From: CBDIDH01 sp965277595
Lineage (GTDB): Bacteria > Planctomycetota > Planctomycetia > Isosphaerales > Isosphaeraceae
Direction: 5' to 3'
NCBI GenBank assembly: GCA_965277595.1
Contig: CBDIDH010000001.1
Coordinates: forward strand, 1 to 64,000
Length of the DNA stretch: 64,000 nt
This document shows, in pieces, positions 23,310 to 32,025 of this stretch; the first letter of the stretch is position 1; every line of letters begins with the position of its first letter. The notes beneath the pieces were generated by a model. It was not told where the DNA came from, made no database searches, and worked only from the letters and a program-made list of their open reading frames with translations. The position numbers and the translations under genes are program-made.

Positions 23310-26063
23310 CTATACAGAGAATCGTTGCATCACTTCCGGGTTCTCAAGATCGATCACGGTGGCACGCTCATCGCGAAACCACTCCGGGTGACATGTCAGG
23401 ATTATGATCTGAAGGGGACCGGCCGGTGGGCTTAGCTTGGAATCGCCCTCAGCAGCACGGCGGAGGATCACGCGCATCTTATTGAGTCGTCCAACGTCAC
23501 AATGCGTCAATGGGTCATCGAGGATCGCGACTGTCGGTTCGGCAGTAGTGGTAAGAAGTGAGCCAAGCGCAACTCGTACCAGCATGCCGATCTGTTCCTG
23601 AGCACCCGTCGATTCCTCATCAATAGAAAACTCTGCCGTCCCGTCGCGCCTGACGAGTTTGTCGGGAAGAAAGGCATCGCTAAACCGCACCTCTTTGTAA
23701 TCACCTATGTCCAGAACCCGCATCCAGTTCAGGACGCGATCGTGGATTGGCCCCATCAAGGTGCCAAGCTGTTTCTCGCGGCATTCCTCGAATAGTTCAT
23801 ACAAGCGATCGACCGCATCCTTCTCGATAGATTCTCTATGCGTGAGTCGCGTGAGTTCGTCGACGCGGGCACCCAGCGCCGCCCGCTGGGCGTGCAAGCC
23901 TTCCGATCCTTCGAGACGACCTTTGATGCGGTTGTATTTCTGGTCGTTCTCACGAATCTGTTTTTCAAGAGCGTTCACAGCCTCAGTGCAGGTAGCAAGC
24001 CGTTCGTCGACGGTTGATTCCTCCAACGTCAGTTCGGATCGATTGAGTTCATCCTCAGCCGTTGTCAGGCTATGTTGCGCTTGGTTGATGCGGTCGGCAA
24101 TTTGCTCCTCACTCCGCAATCGCCCCAGTTCCTCAAGTCGGCTTTTCGCAGTGGCATTCAGTCCAGCCAAACGTTCCTTCGCTCCCGTGACATCAGTTCG
24201 CCCTTGCACCAACTTCTCCTCAATATCCTGGAGATCCTCTTCGATGCTCACGATCTTTCCGGAGATCAGGTTGATTTCGGCGTTTACATCCTCACCTAGC
24301 TTTTCAAGACCATCGCGATCGCTCGGCATAGCATCCGCATTTCCCGCATCAGTCGGTGGCACATCCTTCAACTTCGTCTCCAGCTCAAGAACCTTTCTCT
24401 GGAGTGGTTCAAGCCCCTCAGGGGCGAACTTCTTGAGTTCCTGAACCTGCTTTTGAAAATCAGTGCTCTTCACACCATGCTCGGCGACCCGTCGCAGCAG
24501 TTGGTCGAATGCATCGGGGTCATTTGCCGCGATCCCGAACGATGCAAGAGAGGCCGCATATTCTTCGTGGAACCGTCGCAAGTCGGCCTCAATCTGATCG
24601 AGATCGCCGCTGCTTGTTCCGCGACTCAGTTCCACGCGACCCCAGTCCGGTATATGCAATTCCGCCTTCCGCTGCACCGAGTACGCGGGCGGTGTTGGCG
24701 AGCTTGGCAATTGCCGGAAGGGCGAGCCGTCGAGGGCGAGTTCAGCCGGAATAGCGCCTTCTGTCGGTACCAACCGGAGCGTCATCGACGCCGCGTCACG
24801 ATCCGACTGCAACAGAACGATTTGCAGTTGACTCGCTTTCAACTCGTCTAGTTTTCTCTTGTCTGGTACGGGGGTTTGAGCCAAGTATGCCTTTATACTT
24901 GCGACCGATTGCGCCATGCCTTCCGCCCGCTGGAGGGTATTTCTGGCAGCGTTCAGCTTCTCCGTATCGTCGATCACCCGCAATTTTGCAGCGACACGGT
25001 TCGCCTGCTGCTGCAACGCCCGTTGCTCGTCGCGTCGTTCACTCAAGAATGTCTTCCGCTGGGCTTGTTTTCTCTCCAACTCCAAGACAATTTGCTCACA
25101 GCTATCGACCTTAACCTGCGCTGGCAGCACGGCATTTTGTGCCTCGACTAGGCGTTGTGCCGCCTCGGTTCGCTGTCGGTGCTCGTTCAACGCTGCTGTT
25201 TTCTCCTTCACGGCGCTCGAATGCCGCTCCTCCGCCAACTTTCGGGCCGCGATGCGGGCCTGGCTTCGCTCGCGTTCGTCTCGGCATTTCCGAAACTCGC
25301 GTGTTTGTTCAAGCAATTGGCGATCCAGGTCTAACCGGCAGGCTTCCAACTCGCTCGTTTGGCGGAGTTGTCCTTCCAGTTCATTGAACCTGATCTCGCA
25401 TGCCTCTAATTCTGCTTGAGCGACGGCCAGCCTGCCTAAGTCTTGCGCGAGCCGGCACCCTTCTTTGGTCTGATGTTGTTTCCCCACCTTGCGCTGACCG
25501 CTGTGCCATTCATTCCAGCGCTTCTTGACGCGTTCGATAAACCGATCATCCAGCGACGTTTGCAGCACTCCCAAGACGCCACGCAATTGCGCCTGGACGT
25601 TGGCATCGAACTTCTTTGCTTCGGGCAACCTAAATTCAGCCTGAGTGAGCCAAAGAAGCTGGCGAAGCCCCTTGCTGGAGTCGTCGCCACCTGTCAGGTC
25701 GCAGACCCGGCTGTGAGCCTCCGCTGCGGTGGCTGTCTCAACGCGCCAAGCCCCTGTCGAGGTTCGGCTGGCTAACTCGCTTTTGATACTGCCGAAACAT
25801 TTCTTGATACGATACGTCGTCCCTCCGACGGTGAAGGTCACGCCCACGATAGGCTTCTCACCGCTTCCTCTCGGATACGAATTCTTCAGCGCGTTGCTAG
25901 TCGAAGAGTAATCCATGAGGCAGGCTCGCAGCGCCTGGACCAGGCTGCTCTTTCCTCTACGGTTTGGCCCGTGCAGAACAATCACTCCCGTCGGCGGTAG
26001 ACCGGTCACTGTAAGCTTCTTGATACAGGTCCAGTTTTCGATTTCAAAGCCTTCGATAATCAT
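23310..26063 (-). CDS. SbcC/RecN-like SMC-type ATPase
   Basis: A 917-residue ATPase starting at ATG 26063, which overlaps the stop of the SbcD-like gene (ATGA). It has an N-terminal Walker A as HGPNRRGKSS (~residues 31-40), a long central coiled coil with a middle hinge, and a C-terminal Walker B in TVAILDDPLTHCD. No CxxC zinc hook is evident in the hinge, in contrast to classical Rad50/SbcC. With the nuclease encoded just before it, the pair should form an Mre11-Rad50-like complex that processes DNA ends or hairpins. YhaN/YhaO of Bacillus is the closest arrangement I can name. Confidence 0.85.
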   Translation of the reverse strand: MIIEGFEIENWTCIKKLTVTGLPPTGVIVLHGPNRRGKSSLVQALRACLMDYSSTSNALKNSYPRGSGEKPIVGVTFTVGGTTYRIKKCFGSIKSELASRTSTGAWRVETATAAEAHSRVCDLTGGDDSSKGLRQLLWLTQAEFRLPEAKKFDANVQAQLRGVLGVLQTSLDDRFIERVKKRWNEWHSGQRKVGKQHQTKEGCRLAQDLGRLAVAQAELEACEIRFNELEGQLRQTSELEACRLDLDRQLLEQTREFRKCRDERERSQARIAARKLAEERHSSAVKEKTAALNEHRQRTEAAQRLVEAQNAVLPAQVKVDSCEQIVLELERKQAQRKTFLSERRDEQRALQQQANRVAAKLRVIDDTEKLNAARNTLQRAEGMAQSVASIKAYLAQTPVPDKRKLDELKASQLQIVLLQSDRDAASMTLRLVPTEGAIPAELALDGSPFRQLPSSPTPPAYSVQRKAELHIPDWGRVELSRGTSSGDLDQIEADLRRFHEEYAASLASFGIAANDPDAFDQLLRRVAEHGVKSTDFQKQVQELKKFAPEGLEPLQRKVLELETKLKDVPPTDAGNADAMPSDRDGLEKLGEDVNAEINLISGKIVSIEEDLQDIEEKLVQGRTDVTGAKERLAGLNATAKSRLEELGRLRSEEQIADRINQAQHSLTTAEDELNRSELTLEESTVDERLATCTEAVNALEKQIRENDQKYNRIKGRLEGSEGLHAQRAALGARVDELTRLTHRESIEKDAVDRLYELFEECREKQLGTLMGPIHDRVLNWMRVLDIGDYKEVRFSDAFLPDKLVRRDGTAEFSIDEESTGAQEQIGMLVRVALGSLLTTTAEPTVAILDDPLTHCDVGRLNKMRVILRRAAEGDSKLSPPAGPLQIIILTCHPEWFRDERATVIDLENPEVMQRFSV

Positions 26064-27280
26064 GCGGGCTGTTCCTCCCACGCGATCCGGTATAGGAGCT
26101 TTAACGCGTGCTCGGCTACCCCTTTGGTGCCCAGGTCGGTCGATTGAACGTCCTCCTTCAGACGCTCCAGCACACGCTTCAAGACACCGGCACCCACAGT
26201 CTCCACAAGCTGCTCCCCGCTTGGTTCAATCAGCACGCCATCTGCATCCAGGTTCGAACCGGGATGATAGCGGTGCTCTACGATTTGGCGGAGTTCACCG
26301 AGCCGGGCGTATGTCTGTGGGTCCATCACGCCGGCCAACGTCAATCGCAGCACGGTTAGCTCGGGATTGTCGCGATGGGAATACTCTTTGATCAATGGAC
26401 CGAGAGACAGGCCGGTCACATTCTTTTGCTCTCCACTCCAGCGTAGACGGCCTATGTCGACCGTCTCGATTCGGGGGGGAGCATTGGGTGCGTCAATCTC
26501 TACGAGTAAGGCGCTTCCGTACCCATCGTCGTGAAAGCGATCCGCATCGCCGTCTGCTGAATAAGATAACCAGCCGGTTGAAAGACTGGCCTTCCCACCG
26601 GGAAAGCCCATCGGTTCGTGTGTTCCGCAATAAGCCGTCCGCTCGATTCCATCGGACGATTTGTGCAGTGATCGCTTGTGCCAATGACCTAGGGCGAGGT
26701 AATCCAGTTTGTACTGATCAGCGGCATCGGGACGAATCAGATGGTCATCGTATGGCAGGGGCATGTTATTGAGGCTACCGTGGGCCAGCCCGATTCGGAT
26801 GTTCCGATCGTCCTCTCCCTTTGGGTGGTTCTCGATCCAAATTGTTGGATCATCCATTGACCGACGCTGCCTGAGCGGGCAAGGGAAAATGGTGACCGGG
26901 AGATTCGGAACGGTGATGGGTTCCGGTTTCCGCAGGAAATGGACCCGTAGATGAGGCTGGTCACGAAACCACGGGTCCCGGTCCCATACACCGCCGGGAA
27001 CGAGTGGATCATGGTTACCGGGGATGATGAAAACGGGGCAAGACCCGGATGAACTTTCCAGAATAGGGAAGGCGCGGGCTGCCTCCGAGCGTGACACGCA
27101 ATGATCGTCAAAGACGTCGCCCGCGATCAGGATAAAGTCCGCTCGAAGCTCCGCAGCTTTTTGCCTGAGCTGCTGGAGCGCGATAAAACGGGCCTCACCC
27201 ACCCGATTACACGCATCCTCCTCAAAGCGCGTGATTCTCAAGCCTAGATGCAGGTCTGCGGCGTGGAGGAAGCGAACCAT
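26060..27280 (-). CDS. SbcD/Mre11-like (YhaO-type) DNA exonuclease
   Basis: A 406-residue calcineurin-like phosphoesterase with all usual motifs: HAADLHLG, AGDVFDDH, PGNHDPL, GLAHGS and LGHWHKR. The C-terminal ~100 residues would cap the active site and bind the partner ATPase. It precedes and overlaps the SbcC-like gene. The two together may act in break repair or, in an accessory region such as this, in degrading foreign DNA; the second is inference. Its promoter lies in the 336-bp region shared with the divergent Fic gene. Confidence 0.88.
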   Translation of the reverse strand: MVRFLHAADLHLGLRITRFEEDACNRVGEARFIALQQLRQKAAELRADFILIAGDVFDDHCVSRSEAARAFPILESSSGSCPVFIIPGNHDPLVPGGVWDRDPWFRDQPHLRVHFLRKPEPITVPNLPVTIFPCPLRQRRSMDDPTIWIENHPKGEDDRNIRIGLAHGSLNNMPLPYDDHLIRPDAADQYKLDYLALGHWHKRSLHKSSDGIERTAYCGTHEPMGFPGGKASLSTGWLSYSADGDADRFHDDGYGSALLVEIDAPNAPPRIETVDIGRLRWSGEQKNVTGLSLGPLIKEYSHRDNPELTVLRLTLAGVMDPQTYARLGELRQIVEHRYHPGSNLDADGVLIEPSGEQLVETVGAGVLKRVLERLKEDVQSTDLGTKGVAEHALKLLYRIAWEEQPA

Positions 27281-27529
27281 AGGGCGACCCTTCCCATCGA
27301 CATCGATTTGGAGCAGCTCCAGTCCGCCTGCTGTACCATGTTACCGGTATCCAAGCGGGATGGTTCAAGCGATCCCATCTCCTTCGCCAGAAGCTTGTTC
27401 TGAATGAGCGAACCGCGTATGAGCGATGCCGCGTAAGCTCCGGTGGCGTCTCATCTTATCGTTACAGTCTCGCCGAGGCAACGTGGAGGCGATGCCGCAA
27501 GTCGTCAATCCGCCTTGAGATAAGGAAAT
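27281..27529. other. Left part of the sbcD-fic intergenic region
   Basis: Between the divergent nuclease and Fic genes. Apart from the repeat cluster that begins at 27530 I see no gene or terminator here. The promoter of the SbcD-like gene is presumably near 27290-27350, but no good -35/-10 pair stands out. Confidence 0.4.
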
Positions 27530-27627
27530 GCGGAGAATCACCATCGTATTCTCCGCCAAGGATGCGGAGAAAGAGCTTGCCGGCGCGGAGAACGGCTGCT
27601 ATTATGTCCGCAAACAATGCGGAGAAT
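27530..27627. repeat. Cluster of GCGGAGAA repeats in front of and over the fic start codon
   Basis: GCGGAGAA occurs in direct orientation at 27530, 27564, 27585 and 27619 and once inverted at 27548-27556 (ATTCTCCGC). The first direct copy and the inverted copy form a 9-bp-arm palindrome with a 9-bp spacer. Direct copies are 34, 21 and 34 bp apart. The last covers the Fic start codon (ATGCGGAGAAT). The Fic protein carries a C-terminal winged helix, so these are candidate autoregulatory operators. Confidence 0.6.
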
Positions 27628-28747
27628 AGCGGTGTACATCCACGAACAAGACGATTGGCCCAGGTTCCGCTGGGATCAGGACGGGCTGGCAAACCAGCTT
27701 GCGGCGGTGCGTCACCGGCAAGGGCGGCTCATTGGCCGGATGGAAGGCTTGGGATTCCGTCTGAGGGAAGAGGCCGTCCTGAGCACCCTGACCCAGGACG
27801 TCCTGAAATCTAGCGAGATCGAAGGCGAAATACTCGACATCGAGCAGGTGCGCTCATCTCTCGCCCGCCGACTTGGACTCGACATCGGAGCACTCACTCC
27901 CGCCGACCGCCATGTTGAAGGCGTTGTCGAACTGATGCTGGATGCCACCCAGAAATACGAGGAACCCCTCACGGAGGAACGGCTCTTCGGCTGGCACGCA
28001 GCCCTCTTTCCGACGGGCCGTAGCGGGATGCAGAAAATCCGGGTCGGTGACTGGCGGGACGACCATTCCGGCCCGATGCAGGTTGTCTCAGGCCCGATCG
28101 GCAAAGAACGGGTTCACTACCAGGCACCCGCAGCCGATCAGCTTCCGTCCGAAATGTCGCAGTTCCTGGAATGGTTCAACGGCCCCGCGTCGATCGACCC
28201 GGTGCTCAAAGCCGCCGAGGCGCATCTCTGGTTCGTCACCATCCACCCATTCGACGACGGTAACGGACGTATCGCCAGAGCCATCGCCGACCTTGCTCTG
28301 GCACGTTCTGAACAGAGCCCGAAACGCTTCTACAGCATGTCCGCCCAGATCCGGTTGGAGCGAGGCGATTATTACGGCATCCTGGAACAGACCCAGAAAG
28401 GTACGCTCGATATCACAGCATGGATGCAGTGGTTCCTTGGTTGCCTTGACCGTGCCTTCGACGGGGCGGAGGCCACGCTCGCGGGCGTGCTCAGAAAGGC
28501 CCGGTTCTGGGAATCCCATTCGGGCGAATCGTTCAATGAGAGACAGCAGAAAATCGTAAACCGCCTTCTCGACGGATTCGAGGGCAAGTTGACCTCGTCC
28601 AAGTGGGCGAAGATTGCCAAGTGCTCGCAGGATACCGCCAGCCGCGATATCAACGACCTGGTCAAACGCGGGGTCCTCGCGAAAGATGCCGCCGGTGGCC
28701 GCAGCACCAGCTACTCGCTAGTCGATCCCGGGACGCCGAGTCTATAA
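27617..28747 (+). CDS. Fic-family AMPylase with inhibitory helix and C-terminal winged helix
   Basis: A 376-residue protein. The N-terminus resembles DUF4172. The inhibitory motif (S/T)xxxE(G/N) is seen as SSEIEG (residues ~65-70), so it belongs to the class with an N-terminal inhibitory helix. The catalytic motif is HPFDDGNGRIAR (~210-221), complete. Residues ~305-370 form a winged helix (KLTSSKWAKIAKCSQDTASR, then GVLAKDAAGGRSTSYSLV). Fic proteins transfer AMP to a target hydroxyl. The DNA-binding tail and upstream repeats suggest it controls its own expression. It stands alone, divergent from sbcD. Confidence 0.9.
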   Translation: MRRIAVYIHEQDDWPRFRWDQDGLANQLAAVRHRQGRLIGRMEGLGFRLREEAVLSTLTQDVLKSSEIEGEILDIEQVRSSLARRLGLDIGALTPADRHVEGVVELMLDATQKYEEPLTEERLFGWHAALFPTGRSGMQKIRVGDWRDDHSGPMQVVSGPIGKERVHYQAPAADQLPSEMSQFLEWFNGPASIDPVLKAAEAHLWFVTIHPFDDGNGRIARAIADLALARSEQSPKRFYSMSAQIRLERGDYYGILEQTQKGTLDITAWMQWFLGCLDRAFDGAEATLAGVLRKARFWESHSGESFNERQQKIVNRLLDGFEGKLTSSKWAKIAKCSQDTASRDINDLVKRGVLAKDAAGGRSTSYSLVDPGTPSL

Positions 28748-28820
28748 CGGCTACTAAAGCGAGGGAGCCTCAATGAACGAATACGAAGTGAGCGCAGCCC
28801 GGCCGGAATGGCCTCAACGC

Positions 28821-29231
28821 TTAAGGAAAATCGGGGGTATCGCCTTTCGGTTTCGACCGTTTGCCGCGTTCTTTGCCCGTCCAGAGTTTCACGGACCGTT
28901 CCGTTTCGGGTAGCTCTTCGACAGAGACAAGCTTGGCTTCGGAATTGCCGATGGTTACGGTGTCTTTATCCGGGCCAAAGGGCTTAACGGTCAATAGCTT
29001 GACGAGTTTTCGGGCTTCTTCTGCCGGCAAATTCCCCCTTACCGTGTATTCAAGGCTATCACGTCCATTGGCGTCGGGTTTCCTTTCCACCGCATCTATT
29101 TTAAACTTATCCGGGCCGATACCCCGTGCTGCCATTGCCGCCTGGATGTGCTCTGCGGGACCTAGGGGAGGCGGCATTTTGACGATGGATCGCTCTTCGT
29201 TGAGATCTGGATCTTTTCCCTTTTTGGCCAT
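28821..29231 (-). CDS. Hypothetical protein (136 residues)
   Basis: From ATG 29231 (MAKKGKDPDLNEERSIVKMP) the product is a charged, soluble protein with two similar beta-alpha segments and a basic tail (TGKERGKRSKPKG). An ATG 15 bp upstream is also possible. No known domain. It is convergent with the Fic gene and has middling GC. The AT-rich stretch beyond its start (29250-29300) may contain its promoter. Confidence 0.55.
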   Translation of the reverse strand: MAKKGKDPDLNEERSIVKMPPPLGPAEHIQAAMAARGIGPDKFKIDAVERKPDANGRDSLEYTVRGNLPAEEARKLVKLLTVKPFGPDKDTVTIGNSEAKLVSVEELPETERSVKLWTGKERGKRSKPKGDTPDFP

Positions 29232-29530
29232 AGACCTACCCAACACTGCTAATCATTTATAATAGCACATATCATACATCATGAATCTTAAGATTGCGTG
29301 ACATACCCGCCGTGGCAGTAATTAACTCCCCCCCTCGGCTAGTTGTCTCCCAAATCCTCGCGGCAATCCCCTCAGTTGGTCAGTGGGTGTGGCCCTTGCG
29401 TTCATTCCGCGCACCGGGCAGGGGTATTTGGTCTGGTGCCAGTTTCGGTCGGAATCAGGCCGGTTTCCCGTAGCTTCGCGGGCCATTCCTTGATGTCGTA
29501 GTCGGTCTGCGAGGGGATGGAACCATGTCG
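29232..29530. other. Intergenic region, about 300 bp
   Basis: AT-rich near 29250-29300 (several TATAAT-like words), then GC-rich without a convincing frame. Followed by the toxin-antitoxin promoter. No RNA gene recognised. Confidence 0.4.
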
Positions 29531-29574
29531 GTGGGATATTCCCACTTGACCACTTTGGCCCAATCCTTTAGAAT
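29531..29574 (+). promoter_or_regulatory. Promoter and candidate operator of the toxin-antitoxin operon
   Basis: TTGACC (29546-29551), a 17-bp spacer and TAGAAT (29569-29574) form a good sigma-70 promoter. The palindrome GTGGGA-TAT-TCCCAC (29531-29545) ends one base before the -35 box, a natural place for the AbrB-like antitoxin to bind and repress. Confidence 0.68.
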
Positions 29575-29605
29575 ATAAGAGGTAACAAGTCTGTAGGAGG
29601 GCAGC

Positions 29606-29884
29606 ATGAAAATGGAAACCAGGTCAACGGATTCAAAGGGCCGCATTTGCCTTCCGAAAGCCTTCGCCAACGCTACGGTCATCATCGACCAGGTGAGCGA
29701 CACGGAAGTGCGTATCCGTAAAGCGGTGGTTATTCCGGAGGACGAGGTTCACTTCTACGAGGAAACGGCAACGCCGCTTTCTAACCGTGACCGTGATCGC
29801 TTCCTAGACCTGCTGGACAACCCGCCCGAACCGAATGCCGCCCTGAAGCGTGCGATGGACAAGCACGCCAAGCCTCATGGCTAA
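29606..29884 (+). CDS. Antitoxin with AbrB-like N-terminus and DUF1778-like C-terminus
   Basis: A 92-residue protein behind a strong GGAGGG. Residues 1-40 (TDSKGRICLPKAFANATVII) look like an AbrB/SpoVT swapped-hairpin DNA-binding domain. Residues ~58-85 (LSNRDRDRFLDLLDNPPEPN, then AALKRAMDKH) match the toxin-neutralising segment of DUF1778/TacA antitoxins, which normally follows a ribbon-helix-helix. Its stop overlaps the toxin start by 8 bp. It should neutralise the acetyltransferase toxin and repress the operon. Confidence 0.8.
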   Translation: MKMETRSTDSKGRICLPKAFANATVIIDQVSDTEVRIRKAVVIPEDEVHFYEETATPLSNRDRDRFLDLLDNPPEPNAALKRAMDKHAKPHG

Positions 29885-30386
29885 CTGGCAGATCGAGCGA
29901 CTGGAACGCGCCCACGTTCGGGACACGTTCACCTGCGGCGAACCTCCGCTCGATGAATTCATCCGCAGGCTGGTGAGCCAATACGAGAAGCGGAACCTAG
30001 GCCGCACCTACGTCGCGGTTCGTCCGGGCGAAAAGCAGGTGCTTGGCTACTATACGCTGGCTTCGGGTTCGATAGCCTTTCAGAACCTACCCGAAAGCTC
30101 GGCCAGAAAGCTCCCAAGACACCCGGTCCCGATGATCCTACTGGCTCGCCTGGCGGTAGACCAGAGCATTCAAGGACAGGGATGGGGCGAGGGCCTCTTG
30201 ATCGACGCTTTTCAGAAAAGTCTTGGCCTGGCTGACACACTCGGCATCCATGCCGTCGAGGTGGACGCTATCGACCAACCGGCAAAGTCATTCTACGAGA
30301 AATACGGATTCTTGCCGCTACTCGATCACGCATTTCATCTCTTCCTACCCGTCGCCACGATCCAAACCGCGATCCAGCGTCCATGA
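29877..30386 (+). CDS. GNAT-family toxin (TacT/AtaT-like)
   Basis: A 169-residue acetyltransferase whose ATG at 29877 lies inside the antitoxin gene. Seen: MANWQIERLERAHVRDTFTC, DEFIRRLVSQYEKRNLGRTYV, the acetyl-CoA loop LARLAVDQSIQGQGWGEGLL and the catalytic tyrosine region SFYEKYGFLPL. Toxins of this family acetylate the amino group of charged tRNAs and stop translation. In the acetyl-CoA loop QGQGWGEG keeps the Q/RxxGxG/A pattern. A canonical type II pair with the gene before it. Confidence 0.9.
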   Translation: MANWQIERLERAHVRDTFTCGEPPLDEFIRRLVSQYEKRNLGRTYVAVRPGEKQVLGYYTLASGSIAFQNLPESSARKLPRHPVPMILLARLAVDQSIQGQGWGEGLLIDAFQKSLGLADTLGIHAVEVDAIDQPAKSFYEKYGFLPLLDHAFHLFLPVATIQTAIQRP

Positions 30387-30428
30387 GCAAGCGGCCTCTC
30401 GCGACGCGCGGTAGAGGCGATTCAACTT

Positions 30429-30612
30429 CTACCCTTGTGAAGACCGGACCAGATTCATGATCTTCTCCCTGACTTCCGGCGTCAGGCGGTGCCAGCTCCC
30501 GACAATCTCCCGGATGGCCGCATCGTCCCGACACAGGTCCGACAGGCCCAGGGGGCATGTTTCGCAAGTCGTTTGAGGAATGAGGCTTGTGGAATTTGAG
30601 TCGCGGGTGCAA
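30429..30612 (-). pseudogene. C-terminal tail of a tyrosine recombinase (remnant)
   Basis: On the minus strand the frame ends LCRDDAAIREIVGSWHRLTP, then EVREKIMNLVRSS and a TAG. This resembles the C-terminal tail that planctomycete phage-type integrases carry after the catalytic domain. The catalytic region is absent: upstream the frame meets a ClpX fragment on the other strand. Identification is from remembered pattern and is tentative. Confidence 0.4.
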
Positions 30613-30613
30613 T

Positions 30614-30831
30614 TCCCGTCACCGAGGCAGGTCGTCGAGCACCTGGACCGCTCGGTGATCGGCCAGGTCCGGGCCAAGCGGACGCTGGCCATCGCCGTCT
30701 CGAACCACTTTAAACGGTTGCTGGACGCCTCGGACAATGGGGCCGACGACCCGGTGGTCGCCAACCCCGCCCTCCGTGACGTGGTGATCGAGAAGAGCAA
30801 CGTCCTCCTGATCGGCCTCGGCGGCAGCGGC
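30614..30831 (+). pseudogene. clpX fragment (N-terminal part of the AAA domain)
   Basis: About 70 codons match ClpX: PSPRQVVEHLDRSVIGQVRA, then KRTLAIAVSNHFKRL and VVIEKSNVLLIG. They stop exactly at the Walker A glycines (GGSGS where GPTGSGKT is expected). From there on the sequence belongs to a sulfite-oxidase gene on the opposite strand. The junction GGCAGCGGC (30823-30831) fits both genes, so it looks like a microhomology joint. Not functional. Confidence 0.75.
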
Positions 30832-31457
30832 TCGCCGTTCATCTCGTAGGCGAGCAGCACCTCGGGGGCCTTCGCCAGCGGCAGGCTGCGGGCGTAGGGG
30901 ATGACGCCGGGCCTCTTCGGGTTGGGCTCCGTGAACTCGCCCTTGTCGGCCCCTTCGAGGATCACCTCGACGGCGTTCGGCCTGACCCCGGCCCATTCCA
31001 GCACGGCGGTCAGCGGGACTCCCTTCCACTCGGCGGTGCTCACGCCCCCCAGTTCCCAGCGGATGCTCACCTGCGGCGGCTCCAGGAAGACCCGGCCGTT
31101 GCCCGAGCATTCCAGCAGGGCGGTCACGGCCTGCGACGGCATCCGCCGCAACTCGTCGTAGCCCAACTCGAAGGGACGCTCGACCTCGCCCTCGACCTTG
31201 AGGTTCCAGGTCTTCGCACCGATCTCCGGGACCTCGAAGTGGGTGCGGACGTAGAACGACTCGTTCGGCGTCAGGATGCGACGGGTGTCGAGGGTCGAGA
31301 ACGGGAACTCCAGGTTCTCCGGGCTCCGCTGCCGCCCGATCAATCCCGCGGGAAGCCGCTCGCCGTCGTCCGCACCGAGGGCCTGGGCGAATGGCAGGGC
31401 CACGGCCCCTCGCAGCAGGTCACGACGCCCGAAGGCCCGACCCGGTATCCCGTTCAT
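30823..31457 (-). pseudogene. Sulfite-oxidase-family molybdopterin protein, truncated
   Basis: From ATG 31457 the product has a Tat-like start (FGRRDLLRGAVALPFAQALG) and the SUOX/YedY fold segments SFYVRTHFEVP, TALLECSGNGR (molybdenum-ligand cysteine) and GVSTAEWKGVPL. It runs to YEMNGEPLP, where homology ends at the ClpX joint. The C-terminal dimerisation part is missing. The frame continues 132 codons through unrelated DNA. It lies 13 bp after the DUF2892 gene, so the pair once formed an operon related to the sulfur genes to the right. Confidence 0.8.
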
Positions 31458-31470
31458 GATCCGCCCCTTC

Positions 31471-31932
31471 TCAGCGCCGGACGGCCTGGATCGCCTTGCC
31501 CACGCTCGCCACGTCGTGCCCGTCCTCGTCGGAGACGCCCCGGAAGTCGCCCCGCAGGGCCTTCAGGGCGTACCGCTCCTCCTCGATCTCGGTGGCCGTG
31601 CGGACGGCCAGGCGGCGGAACACGGGCATCGGCGGGCACCAGCCCTGGACGGCGTGCTGGAGCAGGAACCCGGCCACGGCGGCGGGCAGCAGGTAGAACC
31701 GCCGGTCCACGAACGTCCCCAGGCCGAGGCCGACGAGGGCGACGGTGGCGGCGTTGGCCTCCAGCGTTCGCTCGATGTCCCACTCCCGGTCTAACTCTGC
31801 AAGACGACGGTCGATCGCCTCGGGGCCGGCGGCGGCGGTCCAGGCGATGTCCTCCTGGGTGCGGCGACGGATGTCCTCGTTCACATGCTCGGCGGTGTGC
31901 TCGGGCACTCGGGCCACGGTCGTGGGAATCAT
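31471..31932 (-). CDS. DUF2892-type small membrane protein
   Basis: A 153-residue protein from ATG 31932. The middle (VALVGLGLGTFVDRRFYLLP and AAVAGFLLQHAVQGWCPPMP) contains two membrane segments of the YgaP/DUF2892 type that usually accompany rhodanese domains. The region before it is acidic and helical. It precedes the sulfite-oxidase fragment and is separated by 93 bp from the arsR stop. A role in handling of sulfane sulfur or sulfite at the membrane is likely from context. Confidence 0.75.
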   Translation of the reverse strand: MIPTTVARVPEHTAEHVNEDIRRRTQEDIAWTAAAGPEAIDRRLAELDREWDIERTLEANAATVALVGLGLGTFVDRRFYLLPAAVAGFLLQHAVQGWCPPMPVFRRLAVRTATEIEEERYALKALRGDFRGVSDEDGHDVASVGKAIQAVRR

Positions 31933-32025
31933 CGCGGCCTCCTCTCGGGGCGGTTGTCCTGCGTGTCGATGGGACGAAGGATGTTCGGTCCGATCATGCA
32001 AATCCCGAGCCCGCCGATAGTTCTG

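Noticed and set aside
27530..27627. Repeat cluster as a CRISPR array
   Set aside because: Repeats are only 8-9 bp, one is inverted, and spacers are unequal (34, 21, 34 bp start to start).
30595..30620. T-arm-like stem-loop as a tRNA or tmRNA gene
   Set aside because: Only the T-arm-like part is there, the loop lacks the TTC consensus, and the bases are also explained by the clpX fragment.
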